The notes below the pieces were generated by a model. That model was not told the DNA's origin and made no database searches. It saw only the letters and a list, made by a program, of their open reading frames with translations. A stretch of DNA of 64,000 nucleotides from Nitrospira sp. (GTDB lineage Bacteria; Nitrospirota; Thermodesulfovibrionia; Thermodesulfovibrionales; Dissulfurispiraceae): assembly GCA_002634385.1 (NCBI GenBank), contig NSJL01000011.1, forward strand, positions 1 through 64,000. The letters are read 5' to 3'. This document shows positions 27,461-36,204 of the stretch, one piece after another; the stretch's first letter is position 1, and the number at the start of each line of letters is the position of its first letter. The position numbers and the translations under genes were made by a program.

Positions 27461-27774
27461 TTCTGAAACAGACAGACACAGGGGGGCAGGAGGTATCCTC
27501 TTCTCTGCCGCGAGTGTCTGGGATAGCAGAGGGGACAGGTAACGCCCTGTCCCCATGCTTGGTTGAAGAGAAAGTGGTGTATTATCATGAACAGATATTC
27601 CCCTGAGACCACGGAGGAATTCACTCGCAAAGAAAGAGGGTGCCCCCTTGCCCCTCACCACAGGATCCCTTTTCAGGCTTGAGAGGCTCCAATGAGATCA
27701 ACCAGCAGAGACGGAGGAAAGGTGGACTGAATTTACTACGCAAAGGGGTTTTTGGTATGGTATAGTGTAAGCTT

Positions 27775-28785
27775 ATGAAATACCCCACTGGATATATAGC
27801 AGTAATAGGGGCGGGCAGCTGGGGGACTACCCTTGCGTCGCTGCTTGCGGAAAAAGGCTACGGCGTTGTCCTCTGGGCATACGAGGAGGGACTGGCGGAG
27901 CAGATCGAGGCAAACAAGGAGAACCCCGTCTATCTTCCGGGCGAGCATCTCTGCGAGGACCTCCACGCCACCGGCACCCTTTGTGAAGCCGTTGCCCATG
28001 CCCGCTATATCATAAACGCGGTCCCGACGCAGCACATCCGTACCGTTTTCAGCGGGATTGCCTTCTCTGTCAAAGACGACGCCATTGTCGTAAGCGCATC
28101 GAAAGGTATAGAAATGGGCACGCTGAAGACCCCCTCGATGGTCCTCAGGGAGGTCCTCGGGAGGCCCGTCTCCGTCCTTTCGGGGCCGAGCTTTGCAAGG
28201 GAGGTCATCGCAAAGCTTCCCACCGCGGTTACCCTTGCGGTGGAGGAACAGAAGACAGCGCTGCTCCTCCAGGAGCTCTTCAACACGGATTACTTCAGGG
28301 TCTATACGCACGATGACATTACCGGGGTGGAAATCGGCGGCGCATTAAAAAATGTCATCGCCATTGCCTCGGGTATCGGAGACGGGCTGGGCCTCGGTCA
28401 CGACGCACGGGCAGCCCTCATCACCCGCGGCATCTCCGAGATCGCCCGGCTGGGCATAAGCATGAATGCAAAAAATGTCACTTTCTCCGGGTTGAGCGGT
28501 CTCGGCGACCTCGTACTGACCTGTACCGGGCCGCTTTCGAGAAACTATACCGTAGGATACAAGCTGGGACAGGGAATACGGCTCCCGGAAATCGTAAGCC
28601 AGACACCCTCCGTAGCCGAGGGAGTGACTACCACCCAGTCCGCCTTCGAGCTTTCCAGGAAGCAGGGAATCGATATGCCCATAATCGAACAGGTATACCT
28701 TACCCTTTATAAGGACAAATCTCCCATTGAGGCGGTGAAGGCGCTCATGAACCGCTCCCTCAAATCCGAATTTGATGGATACTAA
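27775..28785 (+). CDS. gpsA: glycerol-3-phosphate dehydrogenase (NAD(P)+)
   Basis: A 336-residue enzyme reducing dihydroxyacetone phosphate to sn-glycerol-3-phosphate for phospholipid synthesis. The N-terminal NAD(P) loop is VIGAGSWGTTLASLLAEKG. The family signature follows: VSVLSGPSFAREV, GGALKNVIAIASGIGDGLGLG (catalytic Lys) and FSGLSGLGDLVLTCTG. A TATAGT hexamer ends only about ten bases before the ATG and no ribosome site is seen, so the transcript may be nearly leaderless. It overlaps larB. Confidence 0.96.
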   Translation: MKYPTGYIAVIGAGSWGTTLASLLAEKGYGVVLWAYEEGLAEQIEANKENPVYLPGEHLCEDLHATGTLCEAVAHARYIINAVPTQHIRTVFSGIAFSVKDDAIVVSASKGIEMGTLKTPSMVLREVLGRPVSVLSGPSFAREVIAKLPTAVTLAVEEQKTALLLQELFNTDYFRVYTHDDITGVEIGGALKNVIAIASGIGDGLGLGHDARAALITRGISEIARLGISMNAKNVTFSGLSGLGDLVLTCTGPLSRNYTVGYKLGQGIRLPEIVSQTPSVAEGVTTTQSAFELSRKQGIDMPIIEQVYLTLYKDKSPIEAVKALMNRSLKSEFDGY

Positions 28786-29518
28786 GACCGTACAGGCCCT
28801 CCTCAACGACTTCAAGGAGGGGAGGCTCTCCATGGAAAAGGCGCTACAGCTCCTCAAGAACCTTCCCTTCGAGGATCTCGAGTTCGCCAAGGTCGACCAT
28901 CATCGGGGGTTCAGAGGTACAATACCCGAAGTCATCTACGCCCGCAGTAAGAGGAAAGAGGAGGTCGTCGCCATCGCCCGTGCCATGTATGAAAAGTGCA
29001 GGCGCTTCCTCATTACCAGGGCAACGGAAGATATCTATCAGGAATTGGGTATGAAGGAAGCAAAGTATTATCCCGCCTCCGGGATGATCGCCTGCGGGGA
29101 AAGACAGAGGAAAAAGGGCTCGGTTCTCGTCATTTCCGCAGGCACCTCCGACATCCCCGTGGCAGAAGAGGCCGAAGTGGCGGCGTCATTTCTGGGCAGT
29201 TCGACAGGGAGGCTCTACGACGTAGGGGTTGCCGGTATCCACCGTCTTTTCAGCCGGAGGGAAGCGCTGCAGAAGGCCCGGGTCATCATTGTGGTGGCAG
29301 GAATGGAGGGGGCTCTTCCTTCGGTGGTGGGCGGCCTCACCGACAGGCCGGTAGTGGCGGTCCCTACCTCCGTAGGATACGGGACGAGCCTGGGAGGCCT
29401 TACCGCCCTCTTCTCCATGCTGAATTCCTGTGTACCCGGCATGGCGGTGGTGAACATCGATAACGGCTTCGGCGCCGGATGCCTGGCCCACAAGATCAAT
29501 ATGATGGGGAGCCGGTAA
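28775..29518 (+). CDS. larB: nickel-pincer cofactor biosynthesis protein LarB
   Basis: A 247-residue protein with the LarB/PurE-like core: GTIPEVIYARSKRKEEV, VISAGTSDIPVAEEA, YDVGVAGIHRLF, AGMEGALPSVVGGL and VPTSVGYGTSLGGLTALFSMLNSC. LarB carboxylates nicotinic acid adenine dinucleotide to start synthesis of the pyridinium bis-thiocarboxylate nickel cofactor. The partners larC and larE are not in the window. The start (TTG 28772 or ATG 28775) lies within gpsA, so it is translationally coupled. A strong terminator follows. Confidence 0.93.
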   Translation: MDTKTVQALLNDFKEGRLSMEKALQLLKNLPFEDLEFAKVDHHRGFRGTIPEVIYARSKRKEEVVAIARAMYEKCRRFLITRATEDIYQELGMKEAKYYPASGMIACGERQRKKGSVLVISAGTSDIPVAEEAEVAASFLGSSTGRLYDVGVAGIHRLFSRREALQKARVIIVVAGMEGALPSVVGGLTDRPVVAVPTSVGYGTSLGGLTALFSMLNSCVPGMAVVNIDNGFGAGCLAHKINMMGSR

Positions 29519-29543
29519 ACACGCGGCACTCTTTCTGCCTGAC

Positions 29544-29578
29544 AAAAAAAGGGATGGATTCTGTCCATCCCTTTTTTT
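29544..29578. terminator. bidirectional rho-independent terminator
   Basis: AAAAAAAGGGATGGA, a TTCTG loop and TCCATCCCTTTTTTT form a perfect 15-bp fold ending in T (plus) or, read in reverse, also in T. It separates larB (plus) from the convergent fmdB gene (minus). Confidence 0.93.
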
Positions 29579-29616
29579 GTTTCTCTCGCCAGACGAACCG
29601 TCTAGCAGGAAGGGCC

Positions 29617-29814
29617 TCAGCCTCCTCCGCTGAAACCGCCATGGGCCGAAGCACCCCCGGAAGCGGGGGAGCAGCAACTAAACGAAGAGATCTTCTTGAC
29701 CACGTCGTTGGACCCGCACTTCGGGCACTTTGTGTCCTTTTCGGAGGCGTTCATACTCTGGAAAACCGAGAACACCTCGTTACACTTCTTACAGGAATAT
29801 TCATAAATAGGCAT
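29617..29814 (-). CDS. FmdB-family zinc ribbon protein
   Basis: A 65-residue protein beginning MPIYEYSCKKCNEVF and containing a second knuckle CPKCGSNDVVKKISSF, i.e. a four-Cys zinc ribbon, then a Gly/Ser/Ala tail. The family (FmdB/CxxC_CxxC_SSSS) is common near metabolic regulators, with unknown role. Start 29814 is chosen because GGAGG lies eight bases upstream and the family starts MPIYEY. Confidence 0.9.
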   Translation of the reverse strand: MPIYEYSCKKCNEVFSVFQSMNASEKDTKCPKCGSNDVVKKISSFSCCSPASGGASAHGGFSGGG

Positions 29815-29927
29815 CGCTGCCACCTCCTCGATTATGCGAAGGAATATTTACTGTCTAATAATTGCATACCGGCCGGGCGAAAGTCAAACCAGAGCTGCTC
29901 CCGGCCCCCGACAAAAGGCCAGTCTCT

Positions 29928-31367
29928 CTACCCCTTCTCCTTCAGCACCTCTTCCACCGTCTTCTTCAGGGCTTCAGCAGAAGCACCCTCCTCTGCCCTG
30001 TTCAGCGCATAGAGGGCAACACGAAGGGGAACATCCCCTCCCTGCCTTTCCGCCACCTCCACATCCGGTCTGATGCCTCTCCGGATCAGCTTCCCCGAGG
30101 GGAGATAGTACCTTCCCGTGGTAAGACTCAGGGTAGCCCCGTTGCTGAGGGGAAAAAGAGTCTGCACCGATACTTTTCCATAAGTATTCCTTCCGATGAT
30201 CACCGAACGGCGGTAGTCCTGCAGAGCCCCCGCCACGATCTCGGAAGCGCTGGCGGTTTCGTCGTTCACCAGGACCACCATGGGCACGACATCATGACAG
30301 GGGAGACGGACTCCGGGCCTCCTTCCCGTATATCTCTGCCCGGTATCCTCCGCCCTCTCTTTCAAATATACGATAATACCCGAAGGGATAAACTTGCTCG
30401 CCACTTCCACTGCCTCACGGATCAGACCTCCGGGATTATCCCGGAGGTCGAGCACCAGGCCTTTCAATTCCCCTTCGGACGAACGGAAATGCTGCAACGC
30501 CTCCTCCACATCCCGGGCCGTGTTCCTCTGAAACTGTTTGATACTCAAGTACCCGATACCTCTTTCCAGGAGCCGGTATTCCACGCTCCTTGTCCTGACG
30601 GCATCCCTGATGACCGTAAAATCCTTCGGCTGCTCCCATCCCTCCCGCAGTGCGGTAAGGGTGACAGCCGTCCCCCTGGGTCCTTGTATCCGGGAGATGA
30701 TCTCCCGGAGATCCATATCCTTTGTCGGCCGTCCCTCAATCCTGAGTATCCTGTCGCCGGCCCGTATCCCCGCCCTGTGCACGGGGCTGCCCTCATCCGC
30801 AGGCAGGGCGGTAAGCATTCCGTTCTCCAACCCCACCCTGAGTCCGAGCCCCACCGCTTCCCCCTCAATATCCTCCCTCGCCTCTGCAGCGGTCATATAT
30901 GCGGAATTCTCATCGAGGGAATCAAGCATACCCTGTATCGCAGCATATTCCAGCTTTTGAGGAGATACGCGCGCGGTACGCCGGTAATAATCGAAAAGGG
31001 AGGAAACCAGGTGCACCAGCTTCATCCTGTCTCCCCCGATGCGCTTCCATTGTATCGCGGGCCTCGTGTACGCCTTTCCCTCCTCCCGCAGCAGCGACTC
31101 CATCCCGCATATCGCCCGGTGGACGAGATGTGCCGCATCCGGTTGTTCATGATACTGCTCGATGATCAGGAGGAAAACCTCCGCTACTATCTTTGGGGGA
31201 CTATGGCCCCTGGAAGGGCCGGGAGAGGAAAAGAGGAAAAAGGGAGCCCCTTCCAAAGGGGGCATCATCGCAAGGGAAACCAGGAGAAAGAGGAGAGCGA
31301 TAGTGTGCAACGCCCTGTTCGCCGCAGCGGTACCCGTGGCTTTTGATAAGGCTTTCAGGAATTGCAT
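29928..31367 (-). CDS. carboxyl-terminal processing protease (S41)
   Basis: A 479-residue exported serine protease of the Prc/CtpA group. A signal/anchor segment lies at about 20-42. An N-terminal helical region has the LDENSAYM segment, a PDZ domain follows (about 170-240; GSPVHRAGIRAGDRIL), and then the S41 domain. The catalytic Ser373 (ETASASEIVAGALQD) and Lys398 (NTYGK) are 25 residues apart as in known members. It probably trims periplasmic proteins or peptidoglycan hydrolases. The N-terminal region before the PDZ is longer than in typical CtpA. Confidence 0.92.
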   Translation of the reverse strand: MQFLKALSKATGTAAANRALHTIALLFLLVSLAMMPPLEGAPFFLFSSPGPSRGHSPPKIVAEVFLLIIEQYHEQPDAAHLVHRAICGMESLLREEGKAYTRPAIQWKRIGGDRMKLVHLVSSLFDYYRRTARVSPQKLEYAAIQGMLDSLDENSAYMTAAEAREDIEGEAVGLGLRVGLENGMLTALPADEGSPVHRAGIRAGDRILRIEGRPTKDMDLREIISRIQGPRGTAVTLTALREGWEQPKDFTVIRDAVRTRSVEYRLLERGIGYLSIKQFQRNTARDVEEALQHFRSSEGELKGLVLDLRDNPGGLIREAVEVASKFIPSGIIVYLKERAEDTGQRYTGRRPGVRLPCHDVVPMVVLVNDETASASEIVAGALQDYRRSVIIGRNTYGKVSVQTLFPLSNGATLSLTTGRYYLPSGKLIRRGIRPDVEVAERQGGDVPLRVALYALNRAEEGASAEALKKTVEEVLKEKG

Positions 31368-31507
31368 GGCGACTCCTCCCCTCGACCTTACGTGCGCAAC
31401 GTCTTACTAAGAGTATAGCACGGCCCATACCGGACAAGCCCATGGGACAATCAGGGCATTCCTCCATCCCCCTTTTTAGGGTATACTACCTATGGGGAGG
31501 TGCCTGT

Positions 31508-31765
31508 ATGAAGAAAGCGGATACTATACTCAGGGGAATTCTAAGAGGCGCAGTCTTTGCCGTCGCACTGCTCGTACTTCCGGCGTCCGCCCTCGCGGCT
31601 TCCGGAAAAAGCGGATGGAAAAGAAACTACATGCCGAAGGACAGCAGCGGGCAGGAACTGCTCAAGGCATGCGGCTACGGCAATATCAAGGCATGCTTTG
31701 CGTACCATAAGAACTATATCCTGAAGGATGCGGCGCTGCACCCCCGGGAGAAAGCAGAAAGGTAA
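31508..31765 (+). CDS. small exported protein of unknown function
   Basis: An 85-residue product with a clear signal peptide (basic start, GAVFAVALLVLPASALAA) and a 55-residue basic mature part containing a Cys pair in LLKACGYGNIKACFAYHKNY that may form a disulfide. GGGAGG lies at a proper distance before the ATG at 31508. No family is recognised. Confidence 0.65.
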   Translation: MKKADTILRGILRGAVFAVALLVLPASALAASGKSGWKRNYMPKDSSGQELLKACGYGNIKACFAYHKNYILKDAALHPREKAER

Positions 31766-31784
31766 TCCGGCCCGTCTCCCTGTT

Positions 31785-32222
31785 TCATCTTTTGAAAATA
31801 AGGAACGCTCCGGCAAAAAGCAGCACTGCTCCTGCAGCACGCTTCGCATCAAAGGGAAGGGGCCTGAAGCCGAAGAGCCCGAAATGATCGATAAGGAGTC
31901 CCGTGATCAATTGTCCGGCAATTACGGCCGCCATGGTCGCGGCAGTGCCGATGCGGGGGACAGCGACGATACTCATGGAGACAAAGAAGGCCCCCAGCAC
32001 CCCACCCGTCAGTTCCCACCAGGTCGCCTCCCCTATTCCTTTAAGCCCCCCCCGGCCGGCAAGCAGGACGAGGGCGAGCAACACCGCGGCTCCCACCGTA
32101 AAAGAAATGAAAGAGCTCTCGATGACTCCCACTTTCCGGGCAAGCCGCCCATTGATGGACGGCTGCACCGCTGCAGCGATGCCCGCGCAGAACATGAAGA
32201 GGAAAAGAAAGATTTTGCTCAT
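31785..32222 (-). CDS. DMT-superfamily (DUF606/YdcZ) membrane protein
   Basis: A 145-residue hydrophobic protein with five predicted membrane segments, starting MSKIFLFLFMFCAGIAAAVQPSINGRLAR, the hallmark of the DUF606 (YdcZ) half-size transporters, and ending in GAVLLFAGAFLIFKR. Such proteins usually act as pairs or homodimers. The substrate is unknown. It is convergent with the small exported protein gene. Confidence 0.85.
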   Translation of the reverse strand: MSKIFLFLFMFCAGIAAAVQPSINGRLARKVGVIESSFISFTVGAAVLLALVLLAGRGGLKGIGEATWWELTGGVLGAFFVSMSIVAVPRIGTAATMAAVIAGQLITGLLIDHFGLFGFRPLPFDAKRAAGAVLLFAGAFLIFKR

Positions 32223-32366
32223 TACCCGGCTCCTTCTCCCTGCCCCGCGGAGGCCCTCCGCTACGCGTGCTCCGCAGACGGCATAGAGTACAACAGGAAA
32301 AATAACGGCATCACGCTGCGCCGGGGAACATCAAAAACAGTGAAGGGCTGACAGCGCGTGCCACTT

Positions 32367-32741
32367 TTACGCGGAAAGGGGTCTTGTCTCGACCACTTTG
32401 AAATATCCCGCATGTTTTACGAGAGAGGCGGCCTCGGGGCTTACCCGTTCAGCCGTATCTCTCTTTATTGCGTTAAGCATTTCACCCGCATCCTCTATCC
32501 TGATCAGGGTGAGTCCCAGCCGGATGCCGGAAAGAACATCGCCCGGCATCATGTACAGGTAAGCGGCGTGGGGATTCTCCCGCACATTGGCATAGGAGCG
32601 GCCGTCGCCCATTCCCCAGACAACGGTCTCCTCATCGATAATATGCGGTGCGGCATAGAGTGCGACATTGGGTATCCCCGCAGGACCGGCAGTGGCAAGC
32701 ACTCCCCTTCCTCCCGGCTTGAAGTATTCCGAAAGCTGCAT
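32367..32741 (-). CDS. pyridoxamine 5'-phosphate oxidase-like flavin protein
   Basis: A 124-residue split-barrel protein (GRGVLATAGPAGIPNVALYAAPHI, VWGMGDGRSYANVRENPHAAYLYM). The size fits the small FMN-binding PNPOx-like family rather than true PdxH. It probably binds FMN, haem or F420-like ligands, with unknown reaction. The ATG at 32741 has AGGAGG in the correct place. Confidence 0.83.
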   Translation of the reverse strand: MQLSEYFKPGGRGVLATAGPAGIPNVALYAAPHIIDEETVVWGMGDGRSYANVRENPHAAYLYMMPGDVLSGIRLGLTLIRIEDAGEMLNAIKRDTAERVSPEAASLVKHAGYFKVVETRPLSA

Positions 32742-32805
32742 ATCCGCACCTCCTGGGAAAGAACTGTAAAAGAATTATACCACAGATTTCCGCCTTCCCC
32801 GCTGC

Positions 32806-33442
32806 GGAGCCCCCCATTACTTCATCGCCATGATCGAGGACACCAGCGATCGCAAGACAACGGAAAGGGAACTGGAAAAAGAGCGCAATTTCATCTCCGC
32901 GGTCCTCAATGTTGCGGGTGCCCTCGTGATCGTCCTCGCCCCCGGGGGACGCATCGTCCGTTTCAACCATGCCTGCGAGACGACAACGGGATACACCTTC
33001 GGAGAGGTCGAGGTCGGGAGAGCGCGGAGATACGGGAGGCCCCTCTCCCTGATCATGTTCGATATCGACCACTTCAAGACGATCAATGACACCTATGGCC
33101 ACCTGTTCGGCGATTTCGTCCTGAAATCCATCGCCTCCCTGGTGAAGGGCAACATCAGAAACGCAGACTTTCTGGAACGGTGGGGAGAGGAAGAGTTCAT
33201 GGTCCTTGCCCCGGAGACCTCTCTGGAAGAGGCGAGAGCGATGGCGGAAAAGCTGCGCGTCCTGTTTAGAGGAGTACTCTTTCGGGAAGACCGGCACCAC
33301 AACCGCAAGCTTCGGAGCAACCCTTTTCGGAAGCGCTGATACGGTGGACTGTATGATAACGAGGGTCGATAATGCCCTTTACGCTGCAAAGCGCAGGGGG
33401 AGGAACAGGGTAGAGGTCGCAAAGGTCACCCCTACCGGGTAA
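32806..33442 (+). pseudogene. decayed PAS-GGDEF (diguanylate cyclase) gene
   Basis: The sequence begins in the tail of a PAC motif (HYFIAMIEDTSDRK), continues into a second PAS start (RNFISAVLNVAGALVIVLA) and then jumps from CETTTGYTFGEVEVG straight to RARRYGRPLSLIMFDIDHFK of a GGDEF domain, so most of a PAS is missing. The active-site loop reads RWGEEEF. After LFRG the frame shifts near 33280, and the end (ASFGATLF, DNALYAAKRRGRNRV) is in another frame. Missing 5' end, internal deletion and frameshift make a functional product unlikely. Confidence 0.85.
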
Positions 33443-34157
33443 ACGTCTCCCGGATCCTCACAAGGTTTTCCACCTCAATGGATGCGGGATTCCGGAACAC
33501 CTCTCCGGGTGTGCCGGTCTGCACCACTCTGCCCGCTGCATAAACGATCAGCCTGTCCGCGAGAGAGGATGCTTCGGACAGATCGTGGGTCACCAGTACC
33601 ACAGGGATGGAGAACACACTCCTTACTTCCTTTAAGAGTGTCCTCATCTCGAGGCGGACGGGATTGTCGAGTGCGGAGAAAGGCTCATCCAGGAGAAGCA
33701 CTTCCGGCCTGCGGATAAGGCTCCGGGCAAAAGCCACCCTCTGTTTCTGCCCGCCGGAGAGCTCCGCAGGGTACTTTCCTTCCAGCCCCTCGAGCCGGAA
33801 CCTTTCCAGCATCTCCTGCACCCTCGGCTCACGCTCCCTCCTCTCCATGGCGTTCAAGCCGTACGCAATATTGGCCCGCACGGTCATATGGGGAAACAGG
33901 GCGCAATCCTGGAACACATATCCGATGTTGCGCCGGTGCGGGGGAACATTGATTCCCCGGGAACTGTCGAATACCACGACCCCCCTCATTCTCACCAGCC
34001 CCTCGTCGGGCTCCATCAAACCCGCAATCGCCTGCAGGGTGAGGGATTTCCCGGCGCCGGAATAGCCGAAGAGCACCGCGAGCTCATTCTCCATCTCCCA
34101 CTCCGCATCGAGGAGGAAGCCGTTCACCTTCTTTCTCACTTTCAGGAAGATCCCCAT
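33432..34157 (-). CDS. modC: molybdate ABC transporter ATP-binding protein (short form)
   Basis: A 241-residue ABC ATPase with Walker A GYSGAGKSLTL, signature LSGGQKQRVAFARSL, Walker B VLLLDEPFSALD and the H-loop THDLSEA. Typical ModC proteins have about 350 residues with a C-terminal TOBE (Mop) domain, which is absent here. The ATG overlaps the modB stop (TGATG), so an upstream in-frame start is rejected. It powers the ModAB molybdate importer, and its 3' end overlaps a decayed gene. Confidence 0.9.
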   Translation of the reverse strand: MGIFLKVRKKVNGFLLDAEWEMENELAVLFGYSGAGKSLTLQAIAGLMEPDEGLVRMRGVVVFDSSRGINVPPHRRNIGYVFQDCALFPHMTVRANIAYGLNAMERREREPRVQEMLERFRLEGLEGKYPAELSGGQKQRVAFARSLIRRPEVLLLDEPFSALDNPVRLEMRTLLKEVRSVFSIPVVLVTHDLSEASSLADRLIVYAAGRVVQTGTPGEVFRNPASIEVENLVRIRETFTR

Positions 34158-34822
34158 CAGATCACCCGTCTTGTGTAGCGGTTGGCGAGATACAGAAAGA
34201 TTCCCGACAGAGCGGTGAGGAGGACCACCATACCGTGGGCCCTGGACCACTCCCCGCTGCCTGCGAGGGAATAGAGGGCAAGGGGCATCGTATCTGTCTT
34301 TCCGGGGATGTTCCCCGCGAGCATAAGGGTGGCCCCGAATTCACCCATCGCCCGTGCGAAGGAGAGGACAGTGCCCGCAATGATGCCCCTCTTTGCAAGG
34401 GGGAGGATGACCTTGAAAGCGGTCTCTCCTTCGGCATGTCCCAGCGTATAGGAAGCATTGATGAGGTTCCTGTCCACCGATTCGATGGCTGCCCGGGCCG
34501 TCTTGATCATCAGGGGGAGCGCCACGGTGAAGGAAGCGAGCACCGCGGCCTGCCAAGTGAACATAAGGGTCCACCCCGTCAGCTCGTACAGGGGTCCTCC
34601 GATAAGACCCTTTCTCCCGAAGAGGACGATGAGGTAATATCCCGTCACCGTAGGCGGCATCACCAGGGGAAGGGTAAAGAAGACATCCAGCAGCTCTTTT
34701 CCCCTGAAATCCCTCCGGGCGAGAAAATAGGCGATGAAAGTCCCCGCCAGGACGACAAAGAGGGTAGCCACCGAAGCCACCTGAAGGGAAAGCCTCATGG
34801 AAAAAAGCACCGAGCTATCCAT
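34157..34822 (-). CDS. modB: molybdate ABC transporter permease
   Basis: A 221-residue permease with five to six membrane helices. It shows the family N-terminal SLQVASVATLFVVLAGTFIAYFLARRDF, LPLVMPPTVTGYYL and the EAA loop (YTLGHAEGETAFKVILPLAKRGIIAG) that contacts ModC. Context between modA and modC fixes the identity against tungstate or sulfate permeases. Confidence 0.94.
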   Translation of the reverse strand: MDSSVLFSMRLSLQVASVATLFVVLAGTFIAYFLARRDFRGKELLDVFFTLPLVMPPTVTGYYLIVLFGRKGLIGGPLYELTGWTLMFTWQAAVLASFTVALPLMIKTARAAIESVDRNLINASYTLGHAEGETAFKVILPLAKRGIIAGTVLSFARAMGEFGATLMLAGNIPGKTDTMPLALYSLAGSGEWSRAHGMVVLLTALSGIFLYLANRYTRRVI

Positions 34823-34882
34823 TCTCCCCTATTATCCTCTTATCCTCCCGTCCGACGGAACGCCGCTTTCCGCATAGACGTG

Positions 34883-35647
34883 CTATTTTCCCCGCCCCGC
34901 CATCCTGAATCCGTACTTTTCGAGCACCCTTCTCCCCTCAGGGGACATGACAAGGGCAAGAAACTCCTTCGCCATTTTCTCATTGCGGGTTCCCTTGATC
35001 ACCGCAACGGGATAGACGACCGGAGAATGGCTCTCTTCGGGAGCGGTCGCAGCGGTCTTTATCTCCTTTGCCCTGGCCACGACATCGGTGGCGTAGACCA
35101 CTCCCGCATCCACCTCGCCCCGCGCAACGTAATCCAGCACCTGCCTGACATTCTCTGCATATACCAGTTTACCATCGAGGGCGGACCGGATTTTGTAATA
35201 GGTAAAAACCTCCTCAGCATATCTTCCGGCAGGAACGGACTTCGGATTGCCTACCGCGATCCTCTGCACCCGCTCCGTCCTGAGATCTCCGAAGGACCTT
35301 GGGGAATTCTTTTCATGGGCAGGGGCAACCAGCACTACGGTATTTGCCGCAAAATCCGCTCTTGAACCGGGCAGGACAAGCCCCTGCCTTTCGATTTCAT
35401 CCATGTCTTTTCGTGCGGCCGAGGCGAAGACATCCACCGGAGCTCCCCCCCCGATCTGCCTCGCCAGATCCCCTGACGCTCCGAAATTGAAGAGAACCAG
35501 CACCCTGTTCTTCGTCTCGAAGATCTTCCCGATTTCCTCAAAGGCGTTCTTAAGGCTGACAGCCGCCGATACGACGATTTTTCCGGAAGGCTCGGCGGAA
35601 AGCGCGTGACTGTGGAACGAGAACAGAGTTACCAGGCTTGCGAGCAA
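34883..35647 (-). CDS. modA: molybdate-binding protein ModA (start interrupted by T9 tract)
   Basis: A periplasmic binding protein: VVSAAVSLKNAFEEIGKIFE, FNFGASGDLARQI, ADVFASA-type GAPVDVFASAARKDMDEIE and DAGVVYATDV are ModA hallmarks. The in-frame open part begins at a TTG (35647). A far better start, ATG at 35670 with GAGGAGG five bases upstream, encodes MKRKSLFF, but is one base out of frame because the coding strand has nine T at 35646-35654. With ten T the two join into a perfect signal peptide. This is either a sequencing slip or a phase-variable start. Confidence 0.88.
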   Translation of the reverse strand: MLASLVTLFSFHSHALSAEPSGKIVVSAAVSLKNAFEEIGKIFETKNRVLVLFNFGASGDLARQIGGGAPVDVFASAARKDMDEIERQGLVLPGSRADFAANTVVLVAPAHEKNSPRSFGDLRTERVQRIAVGNPKSVPAGRYAEEVFTYYKIRSALDGKLVYAENVRQVLDYVARGEVDAGVVYATDVVARAKEIKTAATAPEESHSPVVYPVAVIKGTRNEKMAKEFLALVMSPEGRRVLEKYGFRMAGRGK

Positions 35648-35739
35648 AAAAAAAGTGATTTCCGTTTCATTATTTCCTCCTCATTTTATCGTCTTTTGGG
35701 TATCCGTTCCGGCAGATGTTCCGCTTGCGGCGCTCCGCG

Positions 35740-36114
35740 TCAGAAGTCAAAGACGACTGTCTCCTCCGTCAGGAACCGGTTGAACCGTTCATGAAAGCTC
35801 CGGAAAGACTCTATCGCCCTGACGCCTGCCTCGGTCAGCCTTGTTCCCCCACCACCCCTTCCCCCGGCGGCGGTTTCTACAAGGGGCTCTTTCGCCTGCC
35901 GGTTCATGGAGTCTACCAACTCCCAGGCGTGCCGGTACGACATATTCATAGTTTTCGCGGCCTCCGTTATGGAGCCGTACTGCTGGATCCTCTCAAGGAG
36001 CACAATTCTCCCGAAGCCCAGGAAAGTCCCCTCTTTCCCCTCTATCCATATGCGCCCCCGGAGACGGTACTCCTGAGAAGGAGAATCGCTGCGGGAAAAC
36101 CTCTTTTTTCTCAT
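35740..36114 (-). CDS. modE: ModE-type winged-helix regulator (DNA-binding domain only)
   Basis: A 124-residue LysR-like winged-helix protein (TFLGFGRIVLLERIQQYGSITEAAKTMNMSYRHAWELVDSMNR), the N-terminal domain of ModE. It lacks the Mop/TOBE molybdate-sensing domains that a full ModE has, so sensing must occur elsewhere or differ. The ATG at 36114 is used rather than an earlier in-frame start, because an inverted-repeat operator candidate lies directly upstream. It is the first gene of modEABC. Confidence 0.85.
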   Translation of the reverse strand: MRKKRFSRSDSPSQEYRLRGRIWIEGKEGTFLGFGRIVLLERIQQYGSITEAAKTMNMSYRHAWELVDSMNRQAKEPLVETAAGGRGGGGTRLTEAGVRAIESFRSFHERFNRFLTEETVVFDF

Positions 36115-36116
36115 GA

Positions 36117-36142
36117 CCGTAATATACCAGAGGGAATAACGG
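36117..36142. promoter_or_regulatory. candidate ModE operator
   Basis: An imperfect palindrome with outer half-sites CCGTAATATA and GAATAACGG. It resembles the CGNTAT-type half-sites described for ModE boxes and sits immediately before the modE start, fitting autoregulation. The match is partial. Confidence 0.4.
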
Positions 36143-36204
36143 AATGGCAATACACCCCCTTCGAGCAACAAAAGCAATATTCCGCCACGGTTACCTCTGC
36201 GGGT

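Noticed and set aside
27341..27661. Minus-strand 106-codon open frame
   Set aside because: Its peptide is the known translation artefact of a REP-type repeat (PAEAGVQ, GSAGMT).
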